NCBI GenBank assembly: GCA_964592235.1
Contig: CAZQCF010000021.1
Span: 1-64,000, forward strand
Length of the DNA: 64,000 nucleotides
Direction of reading: 5' to 3'
Source of the DNA: PLA3 sp964592235
Lineage (GTDB): Bacteria > Planctomycetota > Phycisphaerae > UBA1845 > UTPLA1
This document shows positions 51,936 to 61,731 of the stretch, piece after piece. Position 1 is the first letter of the stretch, and each line of letters starts with the position of its first letter. The notes under the pieces are model-generated. The model did no database searches and was not told the DNA's origin. It saw nothing but the letters and a program-made list of their open reading frames with translations. The translations under genes and the position numbers were made by a program.

Positions 51936-53711
51936 ATGGACCCTCCGCAGACACAGGCACCCGGGCGCGCGGACCACGATCGACGTGTTTCGGAGTTCTG
52001 GTCTCTGGCGCAGCGCATCGCGCTGGCGGGGACACGCGGCGCGGGACGGTTGGCATTTCTGTCGCAGGTCACGGGGCCGTTGCTGGCATTCGCGCGATGC
52101 CGCGCGGCCCAGTGGTGGATGCCCGACGTCGATCACGACTACACGTGGCGATCGTCGCTTCAAACTCGCGGCGACGGAGTTGAATCCGCGGAATCACGGT
52201 TCGAACTCCTGCCGGCCGCCGGATCATCCGATCCCCAGCGCGCCGACGGGAAGTCCTCGCGAACGATCATGCCGCTCTCGCAGCGTATTACGTCGCTGAT
52301 GGCCGTCTTGTCCGATCCGCCGGCCGGCCAAACGGTCGCACGCTCGGTCCTGCTGAATGATGCTGCGTCGCGCGGCAAGTTGGTGGCCGCCGCTTCGCGC
52401 GACCCGGCATTCGGTTCGCTGGCACACGATCCGACGTGCGGCACCGTCTTACTTCTACGGTTGCAAGATGATTCAGGCTTCGCGGGATTGCTGGCGCTGA
52501 TGGCGCGCGAGGAGGGGCAGATCCCACAGGCGGAGTTGGAGTTGTATGAGCAGCTGGCGGATACGATCGCGCGAGCCGTGATCAACCGGCGGGCGCAGTT
52601 CCGTTTGCGCGAGCGGATCAAGGAACTGACCTGTCTGCATGGCGTAGCACAGGAGATTCAGAAGCACGGCGAATCGCTCGATGCGGTGCTGCGCGCGATC
52701 GTCGGATTGCTGCCACGGGCGATGCAGTTCCCCGAACTGGCCGACGCGCGGATTCAAGTGGACAACACGATCTTCGACGCGCGGGGCGCGGCCCCGACCG
52801 AACGCATTCTGATCACGGACATCCGCGCCGCGGGCAGCCGGCGCGGAACGCTTTCCGTGTGGTACACGGCGGACCATCCGGAGCTTGCGGGTGGCGCTTT
52901 CCTGCGCGAGGAGCACGATCTGCTCCGAAGCGTGGCGCATGAAATCGGTCTGCTGGTGGAGCGAAGCGATTCGGCGGCGGCCAAAGCGTCGCTGGCGGAG
53001 CAGTTGCGGCACGCGGATCGGCTGGCGACGATCGGGCAACTGGCGGCGGGCGTGGCGCACGAGCTGAACGAGCCGCTGGGCAACATCATGGGCTTTGCGC
53101 AACTGGTCGAGAAAGATGCGACGCTGTCGGACGCCGCGAGGCGCGACGTGGGGCAGATCGTGCGCGCGGCGCTGCACGGCCGGGAGATCGTGAAGAAGCT
53201 TCTCCTGTTTTCGCGTCAGAGCGACGCCTCGCGTATGCGGCTGGACCTGAATGAAGTGATCCACCAGAGCCTGTATTTTCTCGAAGCGCGGTGCCGGCAA
53301 AGCGGCATCGAGCTGCAACTGAAGCTCGCGAACGATCCGATGCCGGTGGTAGGCGTCTCGTCGGAGCTGACGCAGGTCGTCGTGAACCTCACGGTGAACG
53401 CGATCCAGGCGATGCCGCAGGGCGGCGTACTGACAATCGGAACACACCAGGCCGCGGATGCCGTCCATCTTACGGTCGCCGACACCGGCGCCGGCATGGA
53501 TGAGGCGACGCAGCGGCGGCTCTTCACTCCGTTTTTTACGACGAAGGATGTCGGCGAGGGAACGGGGCTGGGGCTGTCGGTCGTGCTGGGGATTGTCTCC
53601 GTGCACGGCGGTACGATTCACGTGGAAAGCGCCGTCGGGCGTGGATCGCGCTTCGCCATCCAACTCCCACGCGCGCCGGGCACAACCATGGGAGCGACCG
53701 ACACCGCATGA
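51936..53711 (+). CDS. Sensor histidine kinase (NtrB-like, soluble)
   Basis: A 591-residue protein with no membrane helix. Residues 30-210 and 225-340 look like GAF-type sensor domains. The HisKA box is LATIGQLAAGVAHELNEPLGN with H375 as phosphoacceptor. The ATPase domain has VVVNLTVNAIQAM (N box), VADTGAGMDEATQ (G1), FFTTKDVGEGTGLGLSVV (F and G2). It phosphorylates the response regulator encoded directly downstream, whose ATG overlaps its stop codon. TATGAT lies six bases before the ATG without a Shine-Dalgarno sequence, so the transcript may be leaderless. Signal unknown; the gdh target suggests nitrogen or redox. Confidence 0.88.
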   Translation: MDPPQTQAPGRADHDRRVSEFWSLAQRIALAGTRGAGRLAFLSQVTGPLLAFARCRAAQWWMPDVDHDYTWRSSLQTRGDGVESAESRFELLPAAGSSDPQRADGKSSRTIMPLSQRITSLMAVLSDPPAGQTVARSVLLNDAASRGKLVAAASRDPAFGSLAHDPTCGTVLLLRLQDDSGFAGLLALMAREEGQIPQAELELYEQLADTIARAVINRRAQFRLRERIKELTCLHGVAQEIQKHGESLDAVLRAIVGLLPRAMQFPELADARIQVDNTIFDARGAAPTERILITDIRAAGSRRGTLSVWYTADHPELAGGAFLREEHDLLRSVAHEIGLLVERSDSAAAKASLAEQLRHADRLATIGQLAAGVAHELNEPLGNIMGFAQLVEKDATLSDAARRDVGQIVRAALHGREIVKKLLLFSRQSDASRMRLDLNEVIHQSLYFLEARCRQSGIELQLKLANDPMPVVGVSSELTQVVVNLTVNAIQAMPQGGVLTIGTHQAADAVHLTVADTGAGMDEATQRRLFTPFFTTKDVGEGTGLGLSVVLGIVSVHGGTIHVESAVGRGSRFAIQLPRAPGTTMGATDTA

Positions 53712-55072
53712 CTCCGACAGCCGATCCATTTCGCATCCTCGTGGTCGATGATTCGGCGCCGACGGTCGAGATCATCCGCCGCAATCTTGAGTCGGCGGGG
53801 TACCAGGTCTTCACGGCGTCGAGCGTGGCCGAGGCGGTCGGCGTGCTGGATCAGACGACGATGGATCTCGTCGTGACCGACATGAAGATGCCGCGCGCAA
53901 CAGGTCTGGATTTGATTCACTACGTGCGCGAGAACCACCGCGACACGCAGACGCTGATGATCACGGGCTACCCGACCGTCGCCGGCGCGGTCGATGCGAT
54001 CCGCGGCGGCGCCGAGGATTACCTCGCCAAACCCTTCACCGATGACGAGCTGCGGGCGGCCGTGCAGCGGGCGCTGGAAGGCTTGCAACGCCGGCGGGCC
54101 GGCAGGGCGATCTCCGACGATGAACCGACCGATTCGCCCTCGGGAATTCTCGGTGCGTCCGAGGCGATGCGCGCGGTGGCGCACACCATTCGCAAGGCGG
54201 CGCAGAGTCTGGCAACCGTGCTGATTACCGGGGAGAGCGGAACCGGCAAGGAGCTGGTCGCGCGGGACATTCACTATTGCAGCGAGCGCGCGGCGGCTCC
54301 GTTCGTGCCGGTGAATTGCGGCGGCATTCCCGAAACCCTGCTGGAGAGCGAGCTTTTTGGTCATCTGAAAGGCGCCTTCACCGGCGCGGTGCAATCGCGT
54401 GCCGGGTTCTTCCAGACGGCCGACGGCGGCACGATCTTCCTCGACGAGATCAGCGAGACCAGCCCGGCGATGCAGGTGAAGCTGCTGCGTGCGCTGAATG
54501 ACAAGCAGGTCTGCATGGTCGGTGCATCGCGCTCGCAGCAGGTTGACGTGCGCATCATCGCGGCGACCAACAAGGACCTCGCCGATCTCGTGCGCAAGGG
54601 GCAGTTCCGCGAGGACTTGTTCTTCCGGTTGAACGTGATTCCGATCCGCATCCCGCCGCTGCGCGAACGTGGGGACGACATCCTGCTGCTGATCGGCCAT
54701 TTCGCGGCGCGCTACGCGGCCGAGGCCGGCCGCGCGGCGCCGTCGTTCACTGATCGAGCGCTGGCGTCGCTGCGCGCGTATCATTGGCCGGGCAACGTAC
54801 GCGAGCTGCAGAACGTTGTCCAGCGACTGGTCGTGATGAGCGATGGCGACACGATCGACGTGGCGGACCTACCGGAATTAATGCGATTTACTTCGCTTCG
54901 CGGATCGGGGCTGAACCGCACGCTGGCCGAAGTGGAGCGCGAGCACATTCAGCGTGTGCTGGAGAGTGTCGGCGGCAACAAGACCCGCGCCGCGGGCATT
55001 CTCGGGATCGATCGCAAGACACTTCGCGAAAAGCTCAAGGATTCGATCATCGATTCCTCTGACTCGGACTGA
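53708..55072 (+). CDS. Sigma-54-dependent response regulator (NtrC-like)
   Basis: A 454-residue regulator. The receiver domain has D58 in VVTDMKMPRATG as phosphorylation site. The AAA+ domain has Walker A GESGTGKE, the sigma-54-contacting loop LKGAFTGAV, Walker B GGTIFLDEI and R-finger region NVIPIRIPPLRERGDDI. The C-terminal Fis-type HTH is RVLESVGGNKTRAAGILGIDRKTLREKL. It works with the upstream histidine kinase and activates sigma-54 promoters. A near-consensus sigma-54 promoter and two tandem dyads lie in the 200 bases downstream of this gene, so the gdh operon is its likely target. Confidence 0.93.
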   Translation: MTPTADPFRILVVDDSAPTVEIIRRNLESAGYQVFTASSVAEAVGVLDQTTMDLVVTDMKMPRATGLDLIHYVRENHRDTQTLMITGYPTVAGAVDAIRGGAEDYLAKPFTDDELRAAVQRALEGLQRRRAGRAISDDEPTDSPSGILGASEAMRAVAHTIRKAAQSLATVLITGESGTGKELVARDIHYCSERAAAPFVPVNCGGIPETLLESELFGHLKGAFTGAVQSRAGFFQTADGGTIFLDEISETSPAMQVKLLRALNDKQVCMVGASRSQQVDVRIIAATNKDLADLVRKGQFREDLFFRLNVIPIRIPPLRERGDDILLLIGHFAARYAAEAGRAAPSFTDRALASLRAYHWPGNVRELQNVVQRLVVMSDGDTIDVADLPELMRFTSLRGSGLNRTLAEVEREHIQRVLESVGGNKTRAAGILGIDRKTLREKLKDSIIDSSDSD

Positions 55073-55095
55073 CCGGCCCCCCCCCGGGTCACGGC

Positions 55096-55131
55096 GCCGG
55101 GGCGTTTCTCCCCGCCGGGGCAATTCACCCC
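55096..55131. promoter_or_regulatory. Tandem 18-bp repeats with GGGG-N7-CCCC dyads, candidate enhancer
   Basis: Two units, 55096-55113 and 55114-55131, each read GCCGGGGC followed by (G/A)(T/A)TTC(T/A)CCCC. Each contains GGGG-N7-CCCC, and the dyads are 18 bases apart. They lie about 90-125 bases before the predicted start site, a usual distance for an enhancer-binding protein. Confidence 0.55.
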
Positions 55132-55193
55132 GCGCTGCAAGCCTTCCATCCTTCATTTCCGTCGCTTCCACGCGGATGCGTCCTGCCATTACA

Positions 55194-55210
55194 ACGGCAC
55201 GCCACATGCA
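55194..55210 (+). promoter_or_regulatory. Sigma-54 promoter of the gdh unit
   Basis: ACGGCACGCCACATGCA matches YTGGCACGRNNNTTGCW at all invariant bases: GG (55196-55197) and GC (55208-55209) are separated by exactly ten bases. The differences are C for T at -25 and A for T at -13. Predicted start near 55221, 52 bases before the next gene. Confidence 0.65.
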
Positions 55211-55272
55211 TAAGTCCTTCGCGGGATAGACAACCAACGGCCTTGGCCGAACAGCAAACCGCGAGGTGATTT

Positions 55273-55827
55273 ATGAAGACGATCAAGAACCATCGCAAGT
55301 CACAGGTGTGGAGCGGCGAGCGACTCCCGCGTGATCGATTCGTGCATGACGAGGCAATGGAAGCGCCCATCGCGCGAGACATTCCGCGTGTTCCAACGAA
55401 TCTTATCGAAAGCGACGAATACGAGTGGACGGCGGCCGTGAATCTGCCGGGGTTGCTTGTTTCGCCGACCAATGCGGAACATCTCGCCCCGGCGGCGCCC
55501 GTCGCGCGGCGCACCACGAGCGAAATCATCGAGTCGGAAGACGGTGACGTGGCCAGCCCGTGCCAGCTTCCCGGTGGACTTGCGCGCCAAGACGCCGCGT
55601 GCTTCGCGCCGTTCGCGCTCGGACGGGCAAGCGATGCGTGCAACGGTGTGGATGAGTACACCGAAGCAGCAGCCATGCAACTGCCCGGCGTTCTGGTCGC
55701 CCGCGCGACCGGAGCGGCGGACCAGGTGCCGGTTGTTCGCGGGCTGTGCGCAACGTGCGTGCACAACGCAAGCTGCGATTTTCCCCGGCCGGCAGGAGGC
55801 GTCTGGCGGTGCGAGGAGTATGCGTAA
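55273..55827 (+). CDS. Three-repeat LPG protein with C-terminal Cys motif, unknown function
   Basis: A 184-residue protein with GAGGTG before the ATG. Three imperfect repeats occur: IESDEYEWTAAVNLPGLLVS, IESEDGDVASPCQLPGGLAR and VDEYTEAAAMQLPGVLVAR, each with LPG (58-60, 99-101, 137-139). The C-terminus has GLCATCVHNASCDFPRPAG and GVWRCEEYA, with C159, C162, C168 and C180 as a probable metal or cluster site. I remember similar C-x-x-C..C-x-F-P..GGVWxCEEY endings in small proteins but not their role. It is the first gene after the sigma-54 promoter and precedes gdh by 90 bases. Confidence 0.6.
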   Translation: MKTIKNHRKSQVWSGERLPRDRFVHDEAMEAPIARDIPRVPTNLIESDEYEWTAAVNLPGLLVSPTNAEHLAPAAPVARRTTSEIIESEDGDVASPCQLPGGLARQDAACFAPFALGRASDACNGVDEYTEAAAMQLPGVLVARATGAADQVPVVRGLCATCVHNASCDFPRPAGGVWRCEEYA

Positions 55828-55917
55828 AGAGGCGCTTCGCAGCCAGGATCAACTGCTGAAATGTAGAGCAAGTTCAAGAAAACCAGCCAGCCGTCGTAGA
55901 AAGGAAGGAGTCGTCCC

Positions 55918-57267
<1,350 letters not shown>

Positions 57268-57420
57268 GTCGCGGAGCGGCAACGCGGGCCGGAATCTTGC
57301 GTTCCGGCTCGCACCGACTTGCCGAATGGCCGGCACGCCGCACGTCGTTGACAGCACAACCAGCATGCGGGTGGCACGGCCGCGGCCCCTGGCGACCATT
57401 CCTGCATCCATGACGCTCGC

Positions 57421-58566
57421 CTAGGCCCCCCCACCCAGAGCGGCCAGTTGCTTCGTGACACCCGTGATGATCTCGATCGCGCGGTCGATCTCGTCGCGCG
57501 TCGTCTCATGCGACAGGCTGAACCGGACGGCGCCGTGGGCGACGCGCTCGTCGATGCCCATGGCTTTCAGGACGTGCGACGGTTCCAGCGAGCCGCTGCT
57601 GCACGCCGCGCCGCTCGACGCGCACACCCCTTGCTCGCTCAACGCGATCAGGACCGCTTCGGCCTCCAGCGCTGTGAAGCCGATCGTGGTCGTGTTACAG
57701 GTGCGATTCGCGCGATCGCCGATCACCCGCGCGAAGTTGACCGACGCGAGGATGCCGGCTTCCAGTCGATCGCGAAGTTCGGCCACGCATTGCATCGCGC
57801 CGGCGGTGATTCGCTCGCGTGCCAGACGTGCCGCTTCACCCATTCCGACAATCGCGGCGACGTTCTCCGTGCCCGGGCGCAGATCGCGCTCCTGGTGCCC
57901 ACCGACTTGACAGTTTCGCAGCCGTACGCCGCGGCCGACGTACAAGGCGCCCGCGCCCTTGGGCCCGTGAAACTTGTGCGCCGACAGGCTCAACAGGTTC
58001 GCCCCCAACGCCGCCACGTCGATCGGCAGCTTGCCGGCCGTCTGCACGGCGTCGACGTGAAGCGGCACGCCGCTCGCCGCGCAGCGCCGAGCCACGTCCT
58101 CGATTGGGAATATTACACCTGTCTCATTATTGGCGTGCATCACGCTGACCAGCGCCGTGTCATCGCCGATCGCGGCATCCATCGCCGCCGGGTCCAGCTG
58201 GCCGAGTGAATCCACCGGCAGAAACGTGACGCGATAGCCCTGCGTCGCGAGCCGCTCGCAGAGGCTGTGCACGGCGACGTGCTCGACGGCCGTGGTGACA
58301 ACGTGGCGCTTCGCGGTGGCGCCAAGCGTGCCAAGGATGGCGAGGTTGTCGGCCTCGGTGCCGCCGCTGGTGAAGATGATTTCGCGCGGCTTCGCGCCGA
58401 CCAGCGCGGCGACGTGTTCGCGCGCGGTCTCGATCGCGTGCCGCGCCGCCTGACCCATCGTGTGTAGGCTGGATGCGTTGCCGTACTGCTCGCGCCAGAA
58501 CGGCTCCATGGCCGCGAGCACGGCCGCGTCGACACGTGTCGTCGAATTGTTGTCGAGGTAGATCAT
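57421..58566 (-). CDS. Cysteine desulfurase (NifS/IscS type)
   Basis: A 381-residue PLP enzyme starting MIYLDNNSTTRVDAAVLAAM. EIIFTSGGTEADNLAI binds the cofactor phosphate, LSLSAHKFHGPKG carries the Schiff-base lysine, and the mobile loop SSGAACSSGSLEPSHVL holds the catalytic cysteine; the class I NifS/IscS form. It supplies sulfane sulfur for Fe-S clusters or tRNA thiolation. No iscU or nifU gene is adjacent. It is divergent from the TsaC-phosphatase gene (58689), with a TATAGT box in the 122 bases between. Confidence 0.9.
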   Translation of the reverse strand: MIYLDNNSTTRVDAAVLAAMEPFWREQYGNASSLHTMGQAARHAIETAREHVAALVGAKPREIIFTSGGTEADNLAILGTLGATAKRHVVTTAVEHVAVHSLCERLATQGYRVTFLPVDSLGQLDPAAMDAAIGDDTALVSVMHANNETGVIFPIEDVARRCAASGVPLHVDAVQTAGKLPIDVAALGANLLSLSAHKFHGPKGAGALYVGRGVRLRNCQVGGHQERDLRPGTENVAAIVGMGEAARLARERITAGAMQCVAELRDRLEAGILASVNFARVIGDRANRTCNTTTIGFTALEAEAVLIALSEQGVCASSGAACSSGSLEPSHVLKAMGIDERVAHGAVRFSLSHETTRDEIDRAIEIITGVTKQLAALGGGA

Positions 58567-58688
58567 GGCATCGCCGCGCGGATCGGCGCGCGGGGCGCAT
58601 TATAGTCGACGCCGCGCGAATGCGTTGTTGCCGTTTCTTGACAGCGCCGCGGTGCGTTCGCATAATCCGACGGGAGATTCTCGATCAC

Positions 58689-59813
58689 ATGGCCGCCGAG
58701 TTGATCTCGCTTTCGTCCGAGGGGGACCCGCATGCGGCGGTTCAGCGCGCCGCCTGGGCGCTCGCCGAGGGCGCGCTCGTCGCCTTCCCGACCGAGACGG
58801 TCTACGGCGTCGCGGCCAGTGCCGCGAACGACGATGCAATTCGACGGCTCCGCGCCGCGCGGCACGATTCCACGGATCAGCCGTACACGGTTCACGTCGC
58901 GCGCGGCGAGGACAGCGGCGCGTTTGTTCCATGCCTCTCGTCGTTGGGCCGCCGCCTGATGAAAAAGGCCTGGCCTGGTCCGCTGACGCTGGTCTTCCAG
59001 GTGCCTGATCCGAGCCACGCAAAAATATACGCTGGTCTAGGACCGGCCGGTCGCGCGTCCATCTTCGGCGGCGGAAACGTCGGCCTGCGATGCCCCGACC
59101 ATCCCATCGCCACCGAGCTGATCGGCGCGGCGTCCGCCCCGATCGTCGCCACCGGCGCCAACGCGCCCGGCCAACCCGCGCCGACCGACGCCGATTCGAC
59201 GCTGCGCCAGATCGGGCAGGTGGTTGACGTGATCCTCGATGGGGGCCCCACGCGTTACAGGAAGCCGTCGTCGATCGTAGCCGTGAATGGGGACGGCTAC
59301 CGTCTGATTCGCGCCGGCGTCCTCGACGAGCGATCGATCAGGCGTCTGGCCAATCTGAATGTTCTTTTCGTCTGCACGGGCAACACGTGCCGGTCACCGA
59401 TGGCCGAGGGGTTGTTCAAAAAAATGGTCGCCGAGAAGCTCGGTTGCGCCGTCGGCGATCTGTCGCGCCGGGGGATTCACATCCGTTCCGCGGGTACGAT
59501 GGCCTTCGGCGGCGGCGGCGCCTCGCGCGAGGCCGTGGAGGTGGGGCGACGGCGCGGGTTCGACCTGATGAATCACGCCGCGCGGACGGTCGACCCGGAA
59601 CTGATCCATTCGGCCGACTACATTTTCACGATGGGCCGCCATCACATCGACGTGTTGCACTCGATCAGCCCGACCGATGGAAGGCGTGCTCGGCCACTCG
59701 ATGAGGAATCGGACATTAGCGATCCGGCCGGCAGCTCGCTTGACGAATACGAGCGTGTCGCGGATAGAATCACGTTGGCGCTGCGACGGCGCCTGGAAGA
59801 GGTACCGCTATGA
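58689..59813 (+). CDS. Fusion of TsaC/YrdC/Sua5 threonylcarbamoyl-AMP synthase with low-molecular-weight protein tyrosine phosphatase
   Basis: A 374-residue protein. Residues 1-215 form the YrdC domain: GALVAFPTETVYGVAA, KKAWPGPLTLVF, LRCPDHPIATELI and PIVATGANAPGQP; it makes threonylcarbamoyl-AMP for t6A in tRNA. Residues 220-374 form an LMW phosphatase: the P-loop LFVCTGNTCRSPMAEGL (C-x5-R-S) and, near the end, DPAGSSLDEYE, which holds the general acid D. Fusions of these two domains are known in some bacteria. GGGAG precedes the ATG. The rpiB ATG overlaps its stop codon. Confidence 0.88.
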   Translation: MAAELISLSSEGDPHAAVQRAAWALAEGALVAFPTETVYGVAASAANDDAIRRLRAARHDSTDQPYTVHVARGEDSGAFVPCLSSLGRRLMKKAWPGPLTLVFQVPDPSHAKIYAGLGPAGRASIFGGGNVGLRCPDHPIATELIGAASAPIVATGANAPGQPAPTDADSTLRQIGQVVDVILDGGPTRYRKPSSIVAVNGDGYRLIRAGVLDERSIRRLANLNVLFVCTGNTCRSPMAEGLFKKMVAEKLGCAVGDLSRRGIHIRSAGTMAFGGGGASREAVEVGRRRGFDLMNHAARTVDPELIHSADYIFTMGRHHIDVLHSISPTDGRRARPLDEESDISDPAGSSLDEYERVADRITLALRRRLEEVPL

Positions 59814-60274
59814 AGATTGCCCTGGGAGCCGACCATCGCGGCTTCACCGCCAAGAGCCACATCAAGCCTGTTCTCGAGGAACTGGGTCATACTGTTGTCG
59901 ATTTCGGGACGGATTCGACGAAGTCGATGGACTATCCCGACCCGGCCGCCGCCGCCGCCCGCGCTGTCAAGTCGGGCCAGTGCGATTTCGGCATCCTCTT
60001 CTGCGGCACGGGCATTGGCATGTCCGTCACGGCGAACAAGATTCACGGCATCCGCGCCGCCCTCTGCCACGACGAGCTGACGGCCGAAATGGCGCGCCGC
60101 CACAACAACGCGAATGTCCTTTGTCTGCCGGCCGATCTCGTCGGTGACGCGCTCATGCGTCGCATCGTCGAGGTCTACCTGAAAACGCCGTTTGAAGGCG
60201 GTCGGCACGAGGCGCGGATCGGCAAGATCATCGACATCGAACACACCGAATGCCGACCTGACAGCGCGACGTAA
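59810..60274 (+). CDS. rpiB: Ribose 5-phosphate isomerase B
   Basis: A 154-residue protein of the RpiB/LacAB family. MKIALGADHRGF and VDFGTDS form the substrate pocket, and FCGTGIGMSVTANKIHGIRAA carries the catalytic cysteine and anion hole; HNNANVLCLPADLVG is also diagnostic. It interconverts ribose 5-phosphate and ribulose 5-phosphate. The ATG overlaps the preceding stop codon by four bases, suggesting translational coupling with the TsaC-phosphatase fusion. With rpe at 46.6 kb, two pentose phosphate steps lie in the window. Confidence 0.92.
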   Translation: MKIALGADHRGFTAKSHIKPVLEELGHTVVDFGTDSTKSMDYPDPAAAAARAVKSGQCDFGILFCGTGIGMSVTANKIHGIRAALCHDELTAEMARRHNNANVLCLPADLVGDALMRRIVEVYLKTPFEGGRHEARIGKIIDIEHTECRPDSAT

Positions 60275-60378
60275 GCGCGGCTGCGAAATCCCCCCGTTTC
60301 GACTACAATGCTTCGCGAAATTTCACCAGGCGTTCACGCGTGACGGCTGCGAGCCGCCACTCCAGGAAGACCGCACTC

Positions 60379-61719
60379 ATGCACGATCTGACCCCCCGCG
60401 CCATCGTGGCCGCGCTGGATAAGTTCATCATTGGACAAGCGGCCGCGAAGCGGGCCATCGCCGTCGCCGTGCGCAATCGCTGGCGGCGTCTGCAATTGCC
60501 CGATGCGATGCGCCAGGAAGTCGCGCCGATGAACATTCTCATGATCGGCCCGACGGGCGTGGGCAAGACTGAAATCGCCCGGCGCATGGCGGCGCTGGTC
60601 AACGCGCCGTTCATCAAGGTCGAAGCGACCAAATTCACCGAAGTGGGCTACGTCGGTCGCGATGTCGAGAGCATGATTCGTGATCTGCTCGAACTGGCCA
60701 TCGCCATGGTGCAGAAGGAGCAGTCCGAAGTCGTGCGCGAGCAGGCGCAGGCCCAGGTGGAGGAGCGCCTGCTGGATGAACTGCTGCCCGACCCCTCGGG
60801 CGATTCGGCCGCGACGGACGACGATGCCGAGGCGCGCCGCCAGCGCACACGGGACAAGCTCCGCGCGCAGCTTCGCAACGGCGAGCTGGAGGAGCGATCC
60901 ATCGAGCTGCGGGTCGAGAAGAAAACACCGCCGATGGGCATGTTCGCCACGACGCTCGGACCCGACCAGATCGGCCCCGAGTTTCAGGACATGCTCGACC
61001 GGCTGATGCCGTCGCAGCAGAAGGACCGCCGCGTTCCGATCCGCGAAGCGCGGGCGATCCTGTTTCAACAGGAATGCGACAAACTCATCGACCGCGACAA
61101 AGTCATCGAGATGGCCGTGCAGCGCACCGAGAACTCCGGGATCGTCTTCATTGACGAACTGGACAAGCTGTGCGGCGGGCGCAACGGTCACGGCCCCGAT
61201 GTGAGCCGGCAGGGCGTCCAGCGCGATCTGCTGCCGATCGTCGAAGGCTCGACCGTCAACACGCGACACGGCCCGGTGAAGACCGATCACATTCTTTTCG
61301 TCGCGGCCGGCGCGTTTCACACGGCCAAACCCAGCGATCTGATGCCCGAGTTGCAGGGCCGGCTGCCGATCCGCGTCGAGCTGGACGAGCTGACGCAGGC
61401 GGATTTCGTGCGTATCCTGCGCGAGCCGCAGAACGCGCTCACGAAGCAGCAGGTCGCCTTGCTGGGCACCGAGAGTCTTACACTCAAGTTCACCGACGAC
61501 GCCATCGACGAAATCGCCGCCGTCGCCAGCACCGTCAACCAGCGCACCGAAAACATCGGCGCGCGGCGATTGCAGACGATCATGGAGAAGGTCGTCGAGG
61601 AGCTTTCGTTCGATGCGCCGGAGATGAGCGGGAAGTCCGTCTCCATCGACGGCGCGTTCGTGCGCAAACGGCTCGCCGAAATTGTCAAGGACGAAGACCT
61701 TAGCAAGTTCATTCTCTGA
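60379..61719 (+). CDS. hslU: ATP-dependent protease ATPase subunit HslU
   Basis: A 446-residue AAA+ unfoldase. DLTPRAIVAALDKFIIGQ is the HslU N-terminus, MIGPTGVGKTE the Walker A, VEATKFTEVGYVGRDVESMIRDL the pore-loop region (GYVG), the insertion domain covers about 110-230, and IVFIDELDKL is Walker B. The sensor 2 region is TENIGARRLQTIMEKV and the C-terminus ends LSKFIL, the tail that docks into HslV. hslV is not next to it, though it often is in other bacteria. TACAAT at 60303-60308 may be its -10 box. AGGAAG lies before the ATG. Confidence 0.92.
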   Translation: MHDLTPRAIVAALDKFIIGQAAAKRAIAVAVRNRWRRLQLPDAMRQEVAPMNILMIGPTGVGKTEIARRMAALVNAPFIKVEATKFTEVGYVGRDVESMIRDLLELAIAMVQKEQSEVVREQAQAQVEERLLDELLPDPSGDSAATDDDAEARRQRTRDKLRAQLRNGELEERSIELRVEKKTPPMGMFATTLGPDQIGPEFQDMLDRLMPSQQKDRRVPIREARAILFQQECDKLIDRDKVIEMAVQRTENSGIVFIDELDKLCGGRNGHGPDVSRQGVQRDLLPIVEGSTVNTRHGPVKTDHILFVAAGAFHTAKPSDLMPELQGRLPIRVELDELTQADFVRILREPQNALTKQQVALLGTESLTLKFTDDAIDEIAAVASTVNQRTENIGARRLQTIMEKVVEELSFDAPEMSGKSVSIDGAFVRKRLAEIVKDEDLSKFIL

Positions 61720-61731
61720 CGGGAGATTGCC

